Shown: positions 25,198-33,855, counted from the stretch's first letter. The stretch is DNA of 64,000 bases from UBA668 sp040081465 (GCA_040081465.1 JBEBGL010000009.1:1-64000); one strand, 5' to 3'. Made by a program: numbers and translations. Notes: a model not told the origin generated them from the sequence alone.

Positions 25198-26999
25198 CCC
25201 AGACCCTGCACGGTCCCCCAGCTTCGGTCATCGATCCCGAGATCGAAGCCGACATCAGCAAGTTCGAGATGATGCTGGCCAAGTACAAGGCCGGCGCGGT
25301 CGATGAAGATGTATTCCGTGTCTTCCGCCTAGCGAACGGCATCTACGGCCAGCGGCAGGGTGGCAACAACCACATGGTGCGCGTGAAGGCACCGTATGGA
25401 GCGATCACTCCCGAGCAACTAGAGATGTTCGCCGAGATCGCCGAGCAACACTCACGTGGTTGGGGCCACATCACTACTCGCCAGAACGTGCAATTCCATT
25501 TCGTGCAACTCGACGACATCCCGAATGTGCTGCGCAAGCTCGGCTCGGTCGGGATGACGACCCGCGAGGCATGCGGCGACACGGTGCGCAACATTCAGGG
25601 TTGCCACCTTGCCGGCGCCTGCCCGCACGAGAAGCTCGACATCACGCAGTGGGCTGAGGCAACGTTCCGACATCTGCTGCGCCACGCCTACTCGCAACGA
25701 CTTCCACGCAAGTTCAAGATCAACTTCTCTGGTTGCGAAACCGATTGTGGCCAGGCGATGTTCAACGACGTCGGGGTGATCGCAGTCACCCGAACGCTGG
25801 ACGACGGCACCACGGAGGCAGGGTTCCGAGTCTTTCTGGCTGGCGGTTTGGGCGCTACACCGCACGCGGCGCTCGCGCTTGAACCGTTCACCGCTCGCGA
25901 AGATCTGTTGCCCACGATCGAGTCAGCGTTGCGCGTCTTCGAGCAGACAGGGAATCGCGACAATCGCATACGCGCACGCATGAAGTGGTTGGTCGACACG
26001 CTCGGTTGGGACGAAGTCAAGCGCCGCGTGTTGGCGCAGCGCCGACTGCTGCCAGCATCGTCGTCGTGGCCGGGCGGCATTCCTGCCGAGGTGCTCGAGT
26101 TCGGCGACAAGCCTGCAGGGCGCGCAACGGACGGACCTGTGAGCGCACTCGGCCAGAACCTGGATCGCGCCGCCGGAGTGCCAGTCTCGATTACTCCGCG
26201 ATCTGCTCGCGAACGCTGGGGCGACGCCAACGTCGTGCGCGGCACGGCCAATGGCACGGTGTCGGCATACGCGTGGGCGCACCTGGGCGATGTGACGCCC
26301 GTTCAGTTTCGGGCACTCGCCGCCATAGTGCGCGACTTCAATGCCAGCGCACGGCTGACGAATCGTCAGAACATCGTCTTTCGCGACCTGCGCGACGAAC
26401 AACTAGGGGCACTTCACACTCGCCTCGCCGAGATTGGCATGGCGCAACCGGGCGCCGAGCTGGTGCGCGATGTGGTGTCGTGCCCGGGTGCCGACACGTG
26501 CAACCTGTCGATCACGCAATCGCGCGGTCTCGCTCGTGCGATCGGTGAACGTCTGGAAGAGGAAGGCCTTGCCGATGTCGGTGGAGTTCGTATCAACATC
26601 TCGGGATGCATGAACTCGTGCGGGCATCACCACACTGCCGACATCGGTTTCATGGGGGCCGAGCGACGCGCGCACGGCGTCGCAGCTCCCGGCTATCAGT
26701 TATTGCTCGGCGGATACGTTGGCCAAGAGCGCATCGAGTTCGGCGACAAGGCGATTCGCCTGCCAGCGAAGAACGGACCTGAGGCAGTGATACGCGTCGT
26801 GCGCCGCTTTGCCGGCGAGCGCACGGCTGGCGAAACGTTCCGCAGCTGGATGGAAAGATCCGGCGGCGCAAAGGGCATCGCCGCCGACCTAAAGGAACTC
26901 GACTTCTTCCCAACTCCGGAAGATGCGCCCGACATGTACGTCGACTGGGATGAGATCACACCGTTCGACGTGTCGCTCGGCGCTTCGGAATGTGCGTGA
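25194..26999 (+). CDS. Nitrite/sulfite reductase (sirohaem, [4Fe-4S])
   Basis: A 601-residue ferredoxin-type reductase with two homologous halves. The second half has CPGADTC and SGCMNSCGHHH, the CxxxxxC...CxxxC set that holds the [4Fe-4S]-sirohaem centre. The first half also has CHLAGAC and SGCETDCGQ. Family members reduce sulfite to sulfide or nitrite to ammonia. The neighbouring DUF4202 gene favours sulfite. The start ATG at 25194 overlaps the methyltransferase stop; the frame open to 24918 overprints that gene. Confidence 0.9.
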   Translation: MTQTLHGPPASVIDPEIEADISKFEMMLAKYKAGAVDEDVFRVFRLANGIYGQRQGGNNHMVRVKAPYGAITPEQLEMFAEIAEQHSRGWGHITTRQNVQFHFVQLDDIPNVLRKLGSVGMTTREACGDTVRNIQGCHLAGACPHEKLDITQWAEATFRHLLRHAYSQRLPRKFKINFSGCETDCGQAMFNDVGVIAVTRTLDDGTTEAGFRVFLAGGLGATPHAALALEPFTAREDLLPTIESALRVFEQTGNRDNRIRARMKWLVDTLGWDEVKRRVLAQRRLLPASSSWPGGIPAEVLEFGDKPAGRATDGPVSALGQNLDRAAGVPVSITPRSARERWGDANVVRGTANGTVSAYAWAHLGDVTPVQFRALAAIVRDFNASARLTNRQNIVFRDLRDEQLGALHTRLAEIGMAQPGAELVRDVVSCPGADTCNLSITQSRGLARAIGERLEEEGLADVGGVRINISGCMNSCGHHHTADIGFMGAERRAHGVAAPGYQLLLGGYVGQERIEFGDKAIRLPAKNGPEAVIRVVRRFAGERTAGETFRSWMERSGGAKGIAADLKELDFFPTPEDAPDMYVDWDEITPFDVSLGASECA

Positions 27000-27586
27000 G
27001 CATCGCCATCGACCTGCAGACGCTGTATCGCGCGATTGACGCGGTGAACGCAGGTGACCCGAACAAACTCGAGTGGCACGGCACATCGGTTCCTCGATCG
27101 CTGCTGCAGGGCCAGCGAGCAACGACATGGCTGCCAAAAGTGATCGATGCACCGTCTACCGCGCTGGCGATCGCTGCACGAGCTCATCACCTAGCGCGCT
27201 GGTCAATCGCACGCTCGAGCTACCCCGACGGGCGCGCTGGCTACCTGAAGTGGCGCAAAGCAAGCAAAGCCAAGTCAGCCGAGTTGTTGGCCGAAACACT
27301 TGCACCACTCGGAGTTGCAGCAGACATCGTCAGCCGAGCAGTCGACCTGGTGCAACGCGTCGGTCTTGGCACTGACCCCGAAGCACAGGCAGCGGAAGAC
27401 GTCGCTTGCCTCGTATTTCTGGAAACCGACTACGTCGCACTACTCGCGCGGCTGGGCAGCGAAACAACTGCGACCGCCGTGCGCAAGACCTTGAAGAAGA
27501 TGTCGCCCGCCGCCATCGGGCTTGGAGTCGACGCCACGCCGATTGGCCCGGCGCGCGATCTACTGCTTTCGGTAGCTGCTAGCTAG
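26990..27586 (+). CDS. DUF4202-family protein
   Basis: A 198-residue helical protein matching the DUF4202 pattern: LYRAIDAVNAGDPNKLEWHG, TALAIAARAHHLARWSIARSSYPDGRAGYLKWR and EDVACLVFLETDYVALLAR. Histidines and acidic residues are spaced as in HD-like metal enzymes, though no function is established. The family is repeatedly seen beside sulfur-assimilation genes. It overlaps the reductase end by 10 bases and so completes the operon. Its 3' end overlaps the convergent desaturase by 8 bases. Confidence 0.85.
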   Translation: MCVSIAIDLQTLYRAIDAVNAGDPNKLEWHGTSVPRSLLQGQRATTWLPKVIDAPSTALAIAARAHHLARWSIARSSYPDGRAGYLKWRKASKAKSAELLAETLAPLGVAADIVSRAVDLVQRVGLGTDPEAQAAEDVACLVFLETDYVALLARLGSETTATAVRKTLKKMSPAAIGLGVDATPIGPARDLLLSVAAS

Positions 27587-28691
27587 CGGGCTGTTCAACC
27601 GCTGCCGGCTGCGCGGCGTCGTACCTCAACCAGCGACCAGCCTCGAAGTCGTACAGCTTGCAAGCGCGCGTGATCTTCAGATAGTCGCGCAGCGATAGAC
27701 GCGACGTGCGCACAGTGCTCGGGTACGCCGCCTCGATAGCGGCGGTTGCGGCAGGCAGCTGATGAAAGGGAATTCGCGTATCTACGTGGTGCGGGACATG
27801 CACGAAAATGTTGTGGAACCAAAGGCGGTTGACGATGCGCGGTAGATGCAGCACAGTCGTCGATTCCATCTGCCCTTTGAACTGCGACCATTCCTTGCGT
27901 GTCCACCAACGGATGTCGGGAGCAATGTGGTGCACGTAGACGGCCCACCCGATGATCTGAACAAAGATCAAGAACGGGATGACGAACAGCTTGATCGGCA
28001 ACCAGATGGCAGCCAGTAGTCCGCCATTGAACGCACCGAAGACAACTGCTCCGGCGACAGCGATCGCCATCAGCGACGAGAGCACCCACTTGTCACGAAC
28101 GATTTGTCCGTGGCGCTTGCCCGGTGCACTGAAACGCCACATCTTCTCCCACCACACAACGCGCAGGAAGTACGCGCCGGAACCGAACGACGACCACTCG
28201 AGTCGATGCCGCAGTCGAGCGAAGAGTCCGGACGCGTTGTATTCCGCGACCGTTGTTGGGTGCCACACAAAGTCGAAGTCCTGGCGAGTGGTGTAGCCGT
28301 GGTGCACTCGGTTGTGCCCGAGATCCCATGCCGCTTCAACATGAACACTCGGTGCCATGCACAGACGCGCGACGGCACGATTGACGCGGCGCGATTCAAA
28401 GAGCGCGCCATGGGAAGCATCGTGGCCAAGCACGAAAAGGCCAGCCACACCCAAGCCAGCAAGTGGCCACAAGATGATCATCAGCCACCACGTGTTCGTC
28501 AATACGAGGGCAGCCACCGGAATCGCGTAGAGGATGGCGGCCTGCACCAACGCCACGACCGCCCTCGAACTCGAGCGCCGATAGCACGACTCGGGTATGG
28601 CGGAACGCACATCGTTCAGCGATTCGGTGGGGCGGCGGACGACGCCGACGGCAGAAGTCGTATCGCTAGGCGCTTCGGTGAGGGTGTCCAT
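27579..28691 (-). CDS. Membrane fatty acid desaturase
   Basis: A 370-residue integral-membrane di-iron desaturase. The three histidine boxes are present: HDASHG, HNRVHH and HVPHHVD. Hydrophobic segments are around residues 45-90 and 205-245. It introduces a double bond into acyl chains of lipids, usually to keep membranes fluid in the cold. HNRVHHGYTT and FVHVPHHVDTRIPF resemble delta-12-type and acyl-lipid desaturases. A TetR-style operator lies just upstream. Confidence 0.92.
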   Translation of the reverse strand: MDTLTEAPSDTTSAVGVVRRPTESLNDVRSAIPESCYRRSSSRAVVALVQAAILYAIPVAALVLTNTWWLMIILWPLAGLGVAGLFVLGHDASHGALFESRRVNRAVARLCMAPSVHVEAAWDLGHNRVHHGYTTRQDFDFVWHPTTVAEYNASGLFARLRHRLEWSSFGSGAYFLRVVWWEKMWRFSAPGKRHGQIVRDKWVLSSLMAIAVAGAVVFGAFNGGLLAAIWLPIKLFVIPFLIFVQIIGWAVYVHHIAPDIRWWTRKEWSQFKGQMESTTVLHLPRIVNRLWFHNIFVHVPHHVDTRIPFHQLPAATAAIEAAYPSTVRTSRLSLRDYLKITRACKLYDFEAGRWLRYDAAQPAAVEQPAS

Positions 28692-28699
28692 TGGGTGTC

Positions 28700-28726
28700 A
28701 CCATACTCTCCCTACCGACCGGTAGG
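28700..28726 (-). promoter_or_regulatory. Desaturase promoter with TetR-type operator
   Basis: CCTACCGACCGGTAGG (28711-28726) has 7-bp arms around a 2-base centre, the shape of TetR-family operators. Read on the minus strand, TATGGT (28700-28705) is a -10 lying 8 bases before the desaturase ATG, so the operator falls between -10 and -35 and would block transcription. No TetR gene is adjacent; the only TetR in the window is at 38969-39598. Confidence 0.5.
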
Positions 28727-28791
28727 TAGGGAAAGTCTGATGACCGTCGTGTGTCAAATGTCTTACTTAAAGGCGCTTTCCGGGCTGCGTC

Positions 28792-28797
28792 TAATCT
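28792..28797 (+). promoter_or_regulatory. Leaderless promoter -10 element TAATCT
   Basis: TAATCT, 6 bases, then the ATG at 28804 of the SQR-like gene. Confidence 0.5.
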
Positions 28798-28803
28798 CCG
28801 CCC

Positions 28804-29949
28804 ATGCGAATTGTGGTTCTGGGTGCCGGATTTGGTGGTTTAGAGGTCACGACGCGGTTGTCCGACGAGTTCGGCGACGACGTCGACATCGTGCTGATCG
28901 ACAAGGCCGAAGGTTTCGTTTTCGGCTTCTCGAAGCTCGACGTCATGTTCGGCAAGGCGCAGGCGAGCAACGTCCGCCACTCTTACAGCAACTTGGTCAA
29001 GCCGGGCGTTCGGTTCGTGCAATCGACTATTCGAGCGATCGACCCAGTTGCCAAGCGAGTCGCGACCGACGCCGGCCAATTCGAAGCCGACATCTTGGTC
29101 GTCGCTCTTGGCGCCGATCTACACCCCAGCGCGACACCCGGTCTCGTCGAGGGCGGCCACGAGTTCTACACGGTCGCCGGCGCGTTCGACCTCCGCGATG
29201 TGCTGGCGAATTTCGCCGGCGGTCGCGTCATCGTGGCCGTCTGTTCAACACCGTTCAAGTGCCCGCCAGCGCCGAGCGAGACCGCGCTGCTGATGCACGA
29301 CCACCTGACTGCCAGTGGAGTGCGCGACAAGTCGTCGATCGCGCTGGTGATGCCGATGGGTCTACCAATCCCACCGTCGCCGGCCGCGTCGAGCGCGTTG
29401 CTCACGGCCTTCGCCGAGCGCGGCATTGACTGGCACCCGAACCAACGCGTTGCATCGCTTGACGCAGCCCGCAAAGTGGCGCTGCTCAGCGACGGTGGCG
29501 AAATGCCGTACGACTTGTTCCTTGGTGTGCCCGTTCATCGCGCACCGGAAGTCGTGGTGGCATCGGGCCTGACGGTTGATGGGTGGATAGCGGTAGACCC
29601 GTTGACGCTGCAGACTTCATTCCCAGGCGTCTACGCGGTCGGCGACGTAACCAGCGTCGGCACACCGAAGGCGGGCGTCTTCGCCGAGGGTCAGGCGATC
29701 GTCGTTGCTGACGGGATCGCTGCGATCATCCGGGGCGACACGTCATCCACGACTTACGACGGCCGTGGCATGTGCTACCTCGAGTTCGGGCACAACCAAG
29801 TAGCGAAGGTCGACGTCACGTTCCTCGCTGGTCAGAACCCTGTCGGCGAGATGGATGGACCGTCGATTGACTACGTCGCCGACAAGGTCGAGTTCGGCTC
29901 GTCGCGAATTCAACGCTGGTTCGGTCAACCCTGGCAGGCCACGGGCTAA
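28804..29949 (+). CDS. SQR-like FAD-dependent oxidoreductase
   Basis: A 381-residue flavoprotein of the sulfide:quinone reductase/NDH-2 superfamily. FAD binding is shown by RIVVLGAGFGGLEVTTRL and by the C-terminal FPGVYAVGDVTSVG. The segment VCSTPFKCPPAPSE has two cysteines in the place where SQR-like enzymes carry redox-active thiols, but the full three-cysteine set of true SQR is not clear. Electrons probably go to quinone. It may act on sulfide or polysulfide, or be a general NAD(P)H dehydrogenase. It is divergent from the desaturase and converges with the PadR gene (4-base overlap). Confidence 0.85.
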   Translation: MRIVVLGAGFGGLEVTTRLSDEFGDDVDIVLIDKAEGFVFGFSKLDVMFGKAQASNVRHSYSNLVKPGVRFVQSTIRAIDPVAKRVATDAGQFEADILVVALGADLHPSATPGLVEGGHEFYTVAGAFDLRDVLANFAGGRVIVAVCSTPFKCPPAPSETALLMHDHLTASGVRDKSSIALVMPMGLPIPPSPAASSALLTAFAERGIDWHPNQRVASLDAARKVALLSDGGEMPYDLFLGVPVHRAPEVVVASGLTVDGWIAVDPLTLQTSFPGVYAVGDVTSVGTPKAGVFAEGQAIVVADGIAAIIRGDTSSTTYDGRGMCYLEFGHNQVAKVDVTFLAGQNPVGEMDGPSIDYVADKVEFGSSRIQRWFGQPWQATG

Positions 29950-30458
29950 CGCGTCGACTTGCGCAGGCGGGCGACGAAGCGCAGAGCAGCTTGCGACGAC
30001 TCGTATCGCCACATCGTGACCACATCAGACGTCGCCTGAGAGTTCAGCGCCGCAGCGAGGCGTTCGATGTGCGCGTGCTGGCGTTCAAGCATCCGCGCGA
30101 TATCGATTCGACACGCGTCGGCGATGATCAACTTGAGCAACAACTCGCTGCGCACATCGCGCAAATGCTCGACCGGCGTGGCCAGCCACTTGCGCAACTG
30201 GGCCCGGCCATCGCGTGTGGCGGCCAGAATTGTGCGATTGCCGCCAGCGATTCCCGGCTCCTCCCCCACTGACTCTGCGAAGCCTCGTTCGGCCAGCTGG
30301 TCGAGCGCTCGATACGTCAGCGCACGCGACAGCGACCACACGCGACCAACATCACCGCCTGGCTTCAGGCGGGCGGCGATCGCGAATCCGTGCGTCGGCG
30401 CCGGGTAGAGCAAGCCAAGGCACGCCCACTCGCCCAGCTTCATCTCGGCGACGGTCAT
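29946..30458 (-). CDS. PadR-type winged-helix regulator at the end of the modABC operon
   Basis: A 170-residue regulator with an N-terminal winged helix (MKLGEWACLGLLYPAPTHGFAIAARL, then SRALTYRALDQLAERGFAE and a wing) and a helical C-terminal part for dimerisation, as in PadR family members. Its start overlaps the modC stop by 4 bases (ATGA), so it is made with the molybdate transporter. E. coli uses ModE for this; no ModE is seen here, which makes this protein a candidate molybdate regulator by position. The true start may be the internal ATG five codons in. Confidence 0.8.
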   Translation of the reverse strand: MTVAEMKLGEWACLGLLYPAPTHGFAIAARLKPGGDVGRVWSLSRALTYRALDQLAERGFAESVGEEPGIAGGNRTILAATRDGRAQLRKWLATPVEHLRDVRSELLLKLIIADACRIDIARMLERQHAHIERLAAALNSQATSDVVTMWRYESSQAALRFVARLRKSTR

Positions 30459-31510
30459 GCCGGATAGACCTCAATGTCAGTGGCCTTCACAGTGGCGTAA
30501 ATCTCGTCGCCGATCTGCAGGTTCAACGCGTCGAGCGAAGATGTTGTGATCTCCGCAGTGAGCGCGAGTGTCCCAACGATGCCAACACGCGCGCGATCTC
30601 CCAGGCGATCGATCTCGGCGATAGTGCCCGCCCAAGCGTTGCGAACGCTCGATTGCGCCGCCGTTTGTCGAGTCAACGCGATCGAGTGGGGACGAATGAT
30701 CGCGAACGCTGGTCCGACAGGCGCATCTGCCACGGCCACGACAACACCGGCGGAAGTCGTGAGGATGCCGTCGGCTACCTCGCCCGCTACAAGATTGACC
30801 CCGACCAAGTCGGCCACGTAACGCGAACGCGGATGCGCGGTGACATCTGCCAACGTCCCTGACTGCACGATTCGACCACCATCAAGGATCGCAACGCGAT
30901 CGGCGAGAGCGAACGCATCAACCGGATCGTGCGTGACGAGCACCACCACTCCCTCGAACGAGTCGAGGTGCCGACGCAGGTCGCGGCGAACGGCGGCGCG
31001 TGTGCCGGCATCGAGCGCCGCGAGTGGCTCATCGAGCAGCAGAAGGCTCGGCGACGTCGCCAGCGCCCGTGCCAGCGCGACTCGTTGCGCTTGCCCACCC
31101 GACAGCGATGGAGGTGGCTGGTGCGAGTACTCGGCCAGCCCGACGCTTTCGATCCAGTCACTCGCTATTCGCCGCGCCTCAGCGGCGCGCATGCCGCGCG
31201 CACGCAATCCGTAGGCAATGTTCTCGAGCACGGTCATCTGCCCAAACAACATGTAGTCCTGAAACACAAACCCGATGGCGCGTTTGTCTGGGGGGAGGAA
31301 GGTGCCATCACCGGGCGCGTCGAGGACGACATCGCCGAGACTGAGACAACCGGTATCGATCGGACTCAACCCCGCCAAACAACGCAGGAGTGTTGTCTTG
31401 CCTGCGCCGTTAGGGCCGAGCAACGCCAGCACTTCGCCCGACTGCACCTCCAAGTCGACATCGAGCTGCAGCGTGCCGACGCGATGCCGAATTTGCGCTT
31501 GCAGACTCAC
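30455..31510 (-). CDS. modC: Molybdate ABC transporter, ATP-binding protein
   Basis: A 351-residue ABC ATPase that powers molybdate (or tungstate) uptake. Walker A is LLGPNGAGKTTLL, the Q-loop lies in GFVFQDYMLFG, the signature is LSGGQAQRVALARAL, and Walker B is LLLLDEPLAALD. The C-terminal region after about residue 235 is a TOBE/MOP-like oxyanion-binding domain (ATVKATDIEVYPA). It starts with GTG overlapping the modB stop (GTGA). The reading frame continues open to 32158 through modB, but those residues lack any domain. Confidence 0.93.
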   Translation of the reverse strand: MSLQAQIRHRVGTLQLDVDLEVQSGEVLALLGPNGAGKTTLLRCLAGLSPIDTGCLSLGDVVLDAPGDGTFLPPDKRAIGFVFQDYMLFGQMTVLENIAYGLRARGMRAAEARRIASDWIESVGLAEYSHQPPPSLSGGQAQRVALARALATSPSLLLLDEPLAALDAGTRAAVRRDLRRHLDSFEGVVVLVTHDPVDAFALADRVAILDGGRIVQSGTLADVTAHPRSRYVADLVGVNLVAGEVADGILTTSAGVVVAVADAPVGPAFAIIRPHSIALTRQTAAQSSVRNAWAGTIAEIDRLGDRARVGIVGTLALTAEITTSSLDALNLQIGDEIYATVKATDIEVYPA

Positions 31511-32337
31511 GAAGTCACCCGTGACGTCCCGCGCTCGCCACCGCCGCCGAGCCACCGGTCGCGAAGTCCGATGAGAACCGCAAACGAAACGGCAATCAAC
31601 ACCAGCGCAAGCACAATTGCCTTCTCGGGATTGGTCTCCAACGATAGGTAGACCGCGATCGGCATCGTCTGTGTCGTGCCCGGAAAGTTGCCCGCAAATG
31701 TGATCGTCGCGCCGAACTCTCCCAACGCTCTGGCCCACGACAGCACTGCTCCAGCGATCAGCGCCGGACGGATCGCGGGCAACGTGACGCGACGAAACGT
31801 GTACCACGGCGACGCACCTAACGTCCTCGATGCGTCTTCGAGGCGACCATCGAGTTGGCGCAGCGCGGCTTCCACGGTGACCACGAGGAACGGCATCGCA
31901 ACAAATGTCTGCGCCAACACAACCCCTGCAGTCGTGAACGGCAGCCTGAGATCGAACCATCGATCGAGGTACTGGCCGACGATGCCGCGCCGACCGAGTG
32001 CGAAGAACAAAGCGACGCCGCCAACGACAGGCGGCAGCACCATCGAGAGAGTGCACAGGGCTCGCACAGCACCGCGGCCCGGAAACTGCACTCGGGCGAG
32101 TAACCACGCAAGCGGAACGCCGAAGAGAACGGACAAGGCGGTGGCCCACAACGAACAAATCAAAGACAACTTCAGCGCGGTAAGCGACGCGTCATCACTG
32201 ATGTAATCGGCGGCCCTCGACCATGGCGCTCGCCAGAGCAGACCGATGAGCGGCAGCGCGAAGAACGAGACGGCGATGATCGCAAGCACCAACGCCGGAA
32301 CGGGAAGAGCCGAACGCGTGCGGCGATCGTTGCTCAT
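31507..32337 (-). CDS. modB: Molybdate ABC transporter, permease
   Basis: A 276-residue inner-membrane permease with about 5-6 hydrophobic segments. The coupling helix is DASRTLGASPWYTFRRVTLPAIRPAL, and the ModB-type ending ALGEFGATITFAGNFPGTTQTMPIAVY is diagnostic. It pairs with ModC and ModA, with 4-base overlaps on both sides. Confidence 0.94.
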   Translation of the reverse strand: MSNDRRTRSALPVPALVLAIIAVSFFALPLIGLLWRAPWSRAADYISDDASLTALKLSLICSLWATALSVLFGVPLAWLLARVQFPGRGAVRALCTLSMVLPPVVGGVALFFALGRRGIVGQYLDRWFDLRLPFTTAGVVLAQTFVAMPFLVVTVEAALRQLDGRLEDASRTLGASPWYTFRRVTLPAIRPALIAGAVLSWARALGEFGATITFAGNFPGTTQTMPIAVYLSLETNPEKAIVLALVLIAVSFAVLIGLRDRWLGGGGERGTSRVTS

Positions 32338-33098
32338 GGCGCGAGGAATCCGTACGACGCGAGAATTGCTTGCCCTTCATCGCTGGCCACGAACTCAATG
32401 AACGCTTGCGCGGCTTCTGCGTTCGACGCGGCCTTGGTCTCAACGATCGGATAGTTGCTCAACGCGTTGACGTCGGCGGGAATCTCCACGCCGGTCGCAT
32501 CGTCGCCCGCGGCAATCACGTCGGTAACGAACACGATGCCAGCGTCGGCCTCACCAGTCGTCACTTTGGTGACCACGCCCTTCACCTTGTCTTCAAGACT
32601 CTTTGGAGTGACGACAACGCCAGCATTGCTCAAGACGGTTCGCGCGCCTTGCCCGCACGGCACCGTGTCGGCACACAGCACCACAAGCAGTTCCGGGTCG
32701 GCGAGGTCGGCGAGGTTGGCGATGCCCAGTGGGTTTCCAGGCTCGACGATGATCTGGAATGTGTTCCTCGCGATGACCCGAGGATCGCCAGCAATCTCGG
32801 CGGCGTCGATCAGCCTCGACATATTCGAGTCGTCGGCCGATGCGAACACATCTGCCGGCGCGCCTTGTGTGATCTGAGTGACGAGTTCGCCCGAGCCAGC
32901 AAAGTTGAACACGATCCGCACATCGGGATGTTGGACGGCGAAGGCTTCCCCGATTTCGACAAACGCGTCTGTAAGCGACGAGGCTGCAAAGACGGCCAGT
33001 ACGGCCTTGTCGGTGTTGGCATCATCGGCGCAGGCTGTTCCCAACATGCTCGGCACCGCAAGTGCCATACCCGTCAGTGTTAAGCGGCAGCGGCGCAT
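32334..33098 (-). CDS. modA: Molybdate ABC transporter, substrate-binding lipoprotein
   Basis: A 254-residue exported binding protein. The signal peptide ends in LGTAC, a lipobox, so it is probably anchored to the membrane outer face. ModA features: FAASSLTDAFVEIGEAF, FNFAGSGELVTQITQGAPADVFASAD and the C-terminal YPIVETKAASNAEAAQAFIEFV. It is the first gene of the modABC-PadR operon, and its start sits 6 bases behind a -10 that overlaps a perfect inverted repeat. Confidence 0.94.
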   Translation of the reverse strand: MRRCRLTLTGMALAVPSMLGTACADDANTDKAVLAVFAASSLTDAFVEIGEAFAVQHPDVRIVFNFAGSGELVTQITQGAPADVFASADDSNMSRLIDAAEIAGDPRVIARNTFQIIVEPGNPLGIANLADLADPELLVVLCADTVPCGQGARTVLSNAGVVVTPKSLEDKVKGVVTKVTTGEADAGIVFVTDVIAAGDDATGVEIPADVNALSNYPIVETKAASNAEAAQAFIEFVASDEGQAILASYGFLAP

Positions 33099-33104
33099 TC
33101 CGCC

Positions 33105-33127
33105 ACAATAGTCACAAACTGACTATT
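33105..33127 (-). promoter_or_regulatory. modA promoter with perfect inverted repeat operator
   Basis: AATAGTCA (33107-33114) and TGACTATT (33120-33127) form perfect 8-bp arms around a 5-base spacer. On the minus strand TATTGT (33105-33110) is a -10 placed 6 bases before the modA ATG, overlapping the proximal arm. A protein bound here would cover the -10 and repress the operon. The PadR protein in the operon is the obvious candidate; this is not shown by the sequence. Confidence 0.6.
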
Positions 33128-33134
33128 ACGGCAC

Positions 33135-33743
33135 TTACCGCAGGCCGACCATGTGGAACTCGGTGATCGTGGTGCCGTCGGTGAAGACCACCTCGTGCAC
33201 CACGATGTCGTAACCAAAATCATCAAGTTGGTTGATCGTCAGACTTCCCGTCGCCAAGAAGTCGGCACCGAGGTTGCCGAGCGGACCAGGCCCGTCAGGA
33301 TCGAAGTGCACACAGATTCCCGTCGAAGCTGGGGCACAGCCGATGTCGAAGGTGCCCAGCTCGCCCGACCAAGCAGTTCCGTAAACCGTGTACAGCTCGA
33401 GCGAGAACAAGAATCCGTCACCCGCGGGGACGGTGTGAATGTTGAAGTACGGATCCGCACCGCCGGTTTCGCCATAAAAAGGCGTGCTGTTGAGCGCCTC
33501 CCAGTTGATGGCGAAGCCAGTCGCGGTCGGTACCAGCGGATCGACCGGCTCGGCGACGGTCGTTGGCGCCTCGGTAGCCGGCGGGTCGGTGGTCGGCGCC
33601 TCAGTCGTTGGTGCCTCGGTGGCAGGTGGTGCGGTGCTCGCCGGCGACGTTGGGTCACTCGATGAGCCGGAATCACAAGCGGTGACAGCGAGGCAACTGA
33701 CAGCCGCCAGAAGCAATGCAACGCGCGGACGGGTCAGAACCAT
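33135..33743 (-). CDS. Secreted lipoprotein with Thr/Pro/Ala-rich linker, unknown function
   Basis: A 202-residue exported lipoprotein: signal peptide ending in LAVTAC, then a low-complexity linker (about residues 30-66) with repeats of the type TEAPTT and PPATEAP, then a compact domain rich in Gly, Asp and aromatic residues with two cysteines (GCAPASTGIC) that could form a disulfide. The linker looks like a cell-wall spacer. AAGGAG lies 9 bases before the ATG. No domain is recognised. Confidence 0.75.
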   Translation of the reverse strand: MVLTRPRVALLLAAVSCLAVTACDSGSSSDPTSPASTAPPATEAPTTEAPTTDPPATEAPTTVAEPVDPLVPTATGFAINWEALNSTPFYGETGGADPYFNIHTVPAGDGFLFSLELYTVYGTAWSGELGTFDIGCAPASTGICVHFDPDGPGPLGNLGADFLATGSLTINQLDDFGYDIVVHEVVFTDGTTITEFHMVGLR

Positions 33744-33843
33744 GGCTTCGGACTCCTTGTTCGATGTTGTCAGAAATGGTACGCCCGCCGTTGAAATGGA
33801 GCAATGGATTGTCTGGCGCGCCCATCACTACAGCGGCCCCGAA

Positions 33844-33849
33844 TAGCCT
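33844..33849 (+). promoter_or_regulatory. Leaderless promoter -10 element TAGCCT
   Basis: TAGCCT, 6 bases, then GTG at 33856. The same TAGCCTGCG string is the -10 of the sulfatase gene at 40379. Confidence 0.5.
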
Positions 33850-33855
33850 GCGGCC

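Noticed and set aside
31511..32158. Long in-frame extension of modC through modB
   Set aside because: The residues are Arg/Ser-rich with no domain, and modB occupies the same bases with a clear permease sequence; modC has a GTG start overlapping the modB stop.
33484..33846. Plus-strand ORF with GASVVGASVAGG repeats
   Set aside because: The repeats are the antisense of the Thr/Pro/Ala linker of the lipoprotein gene; no start signal supports it.
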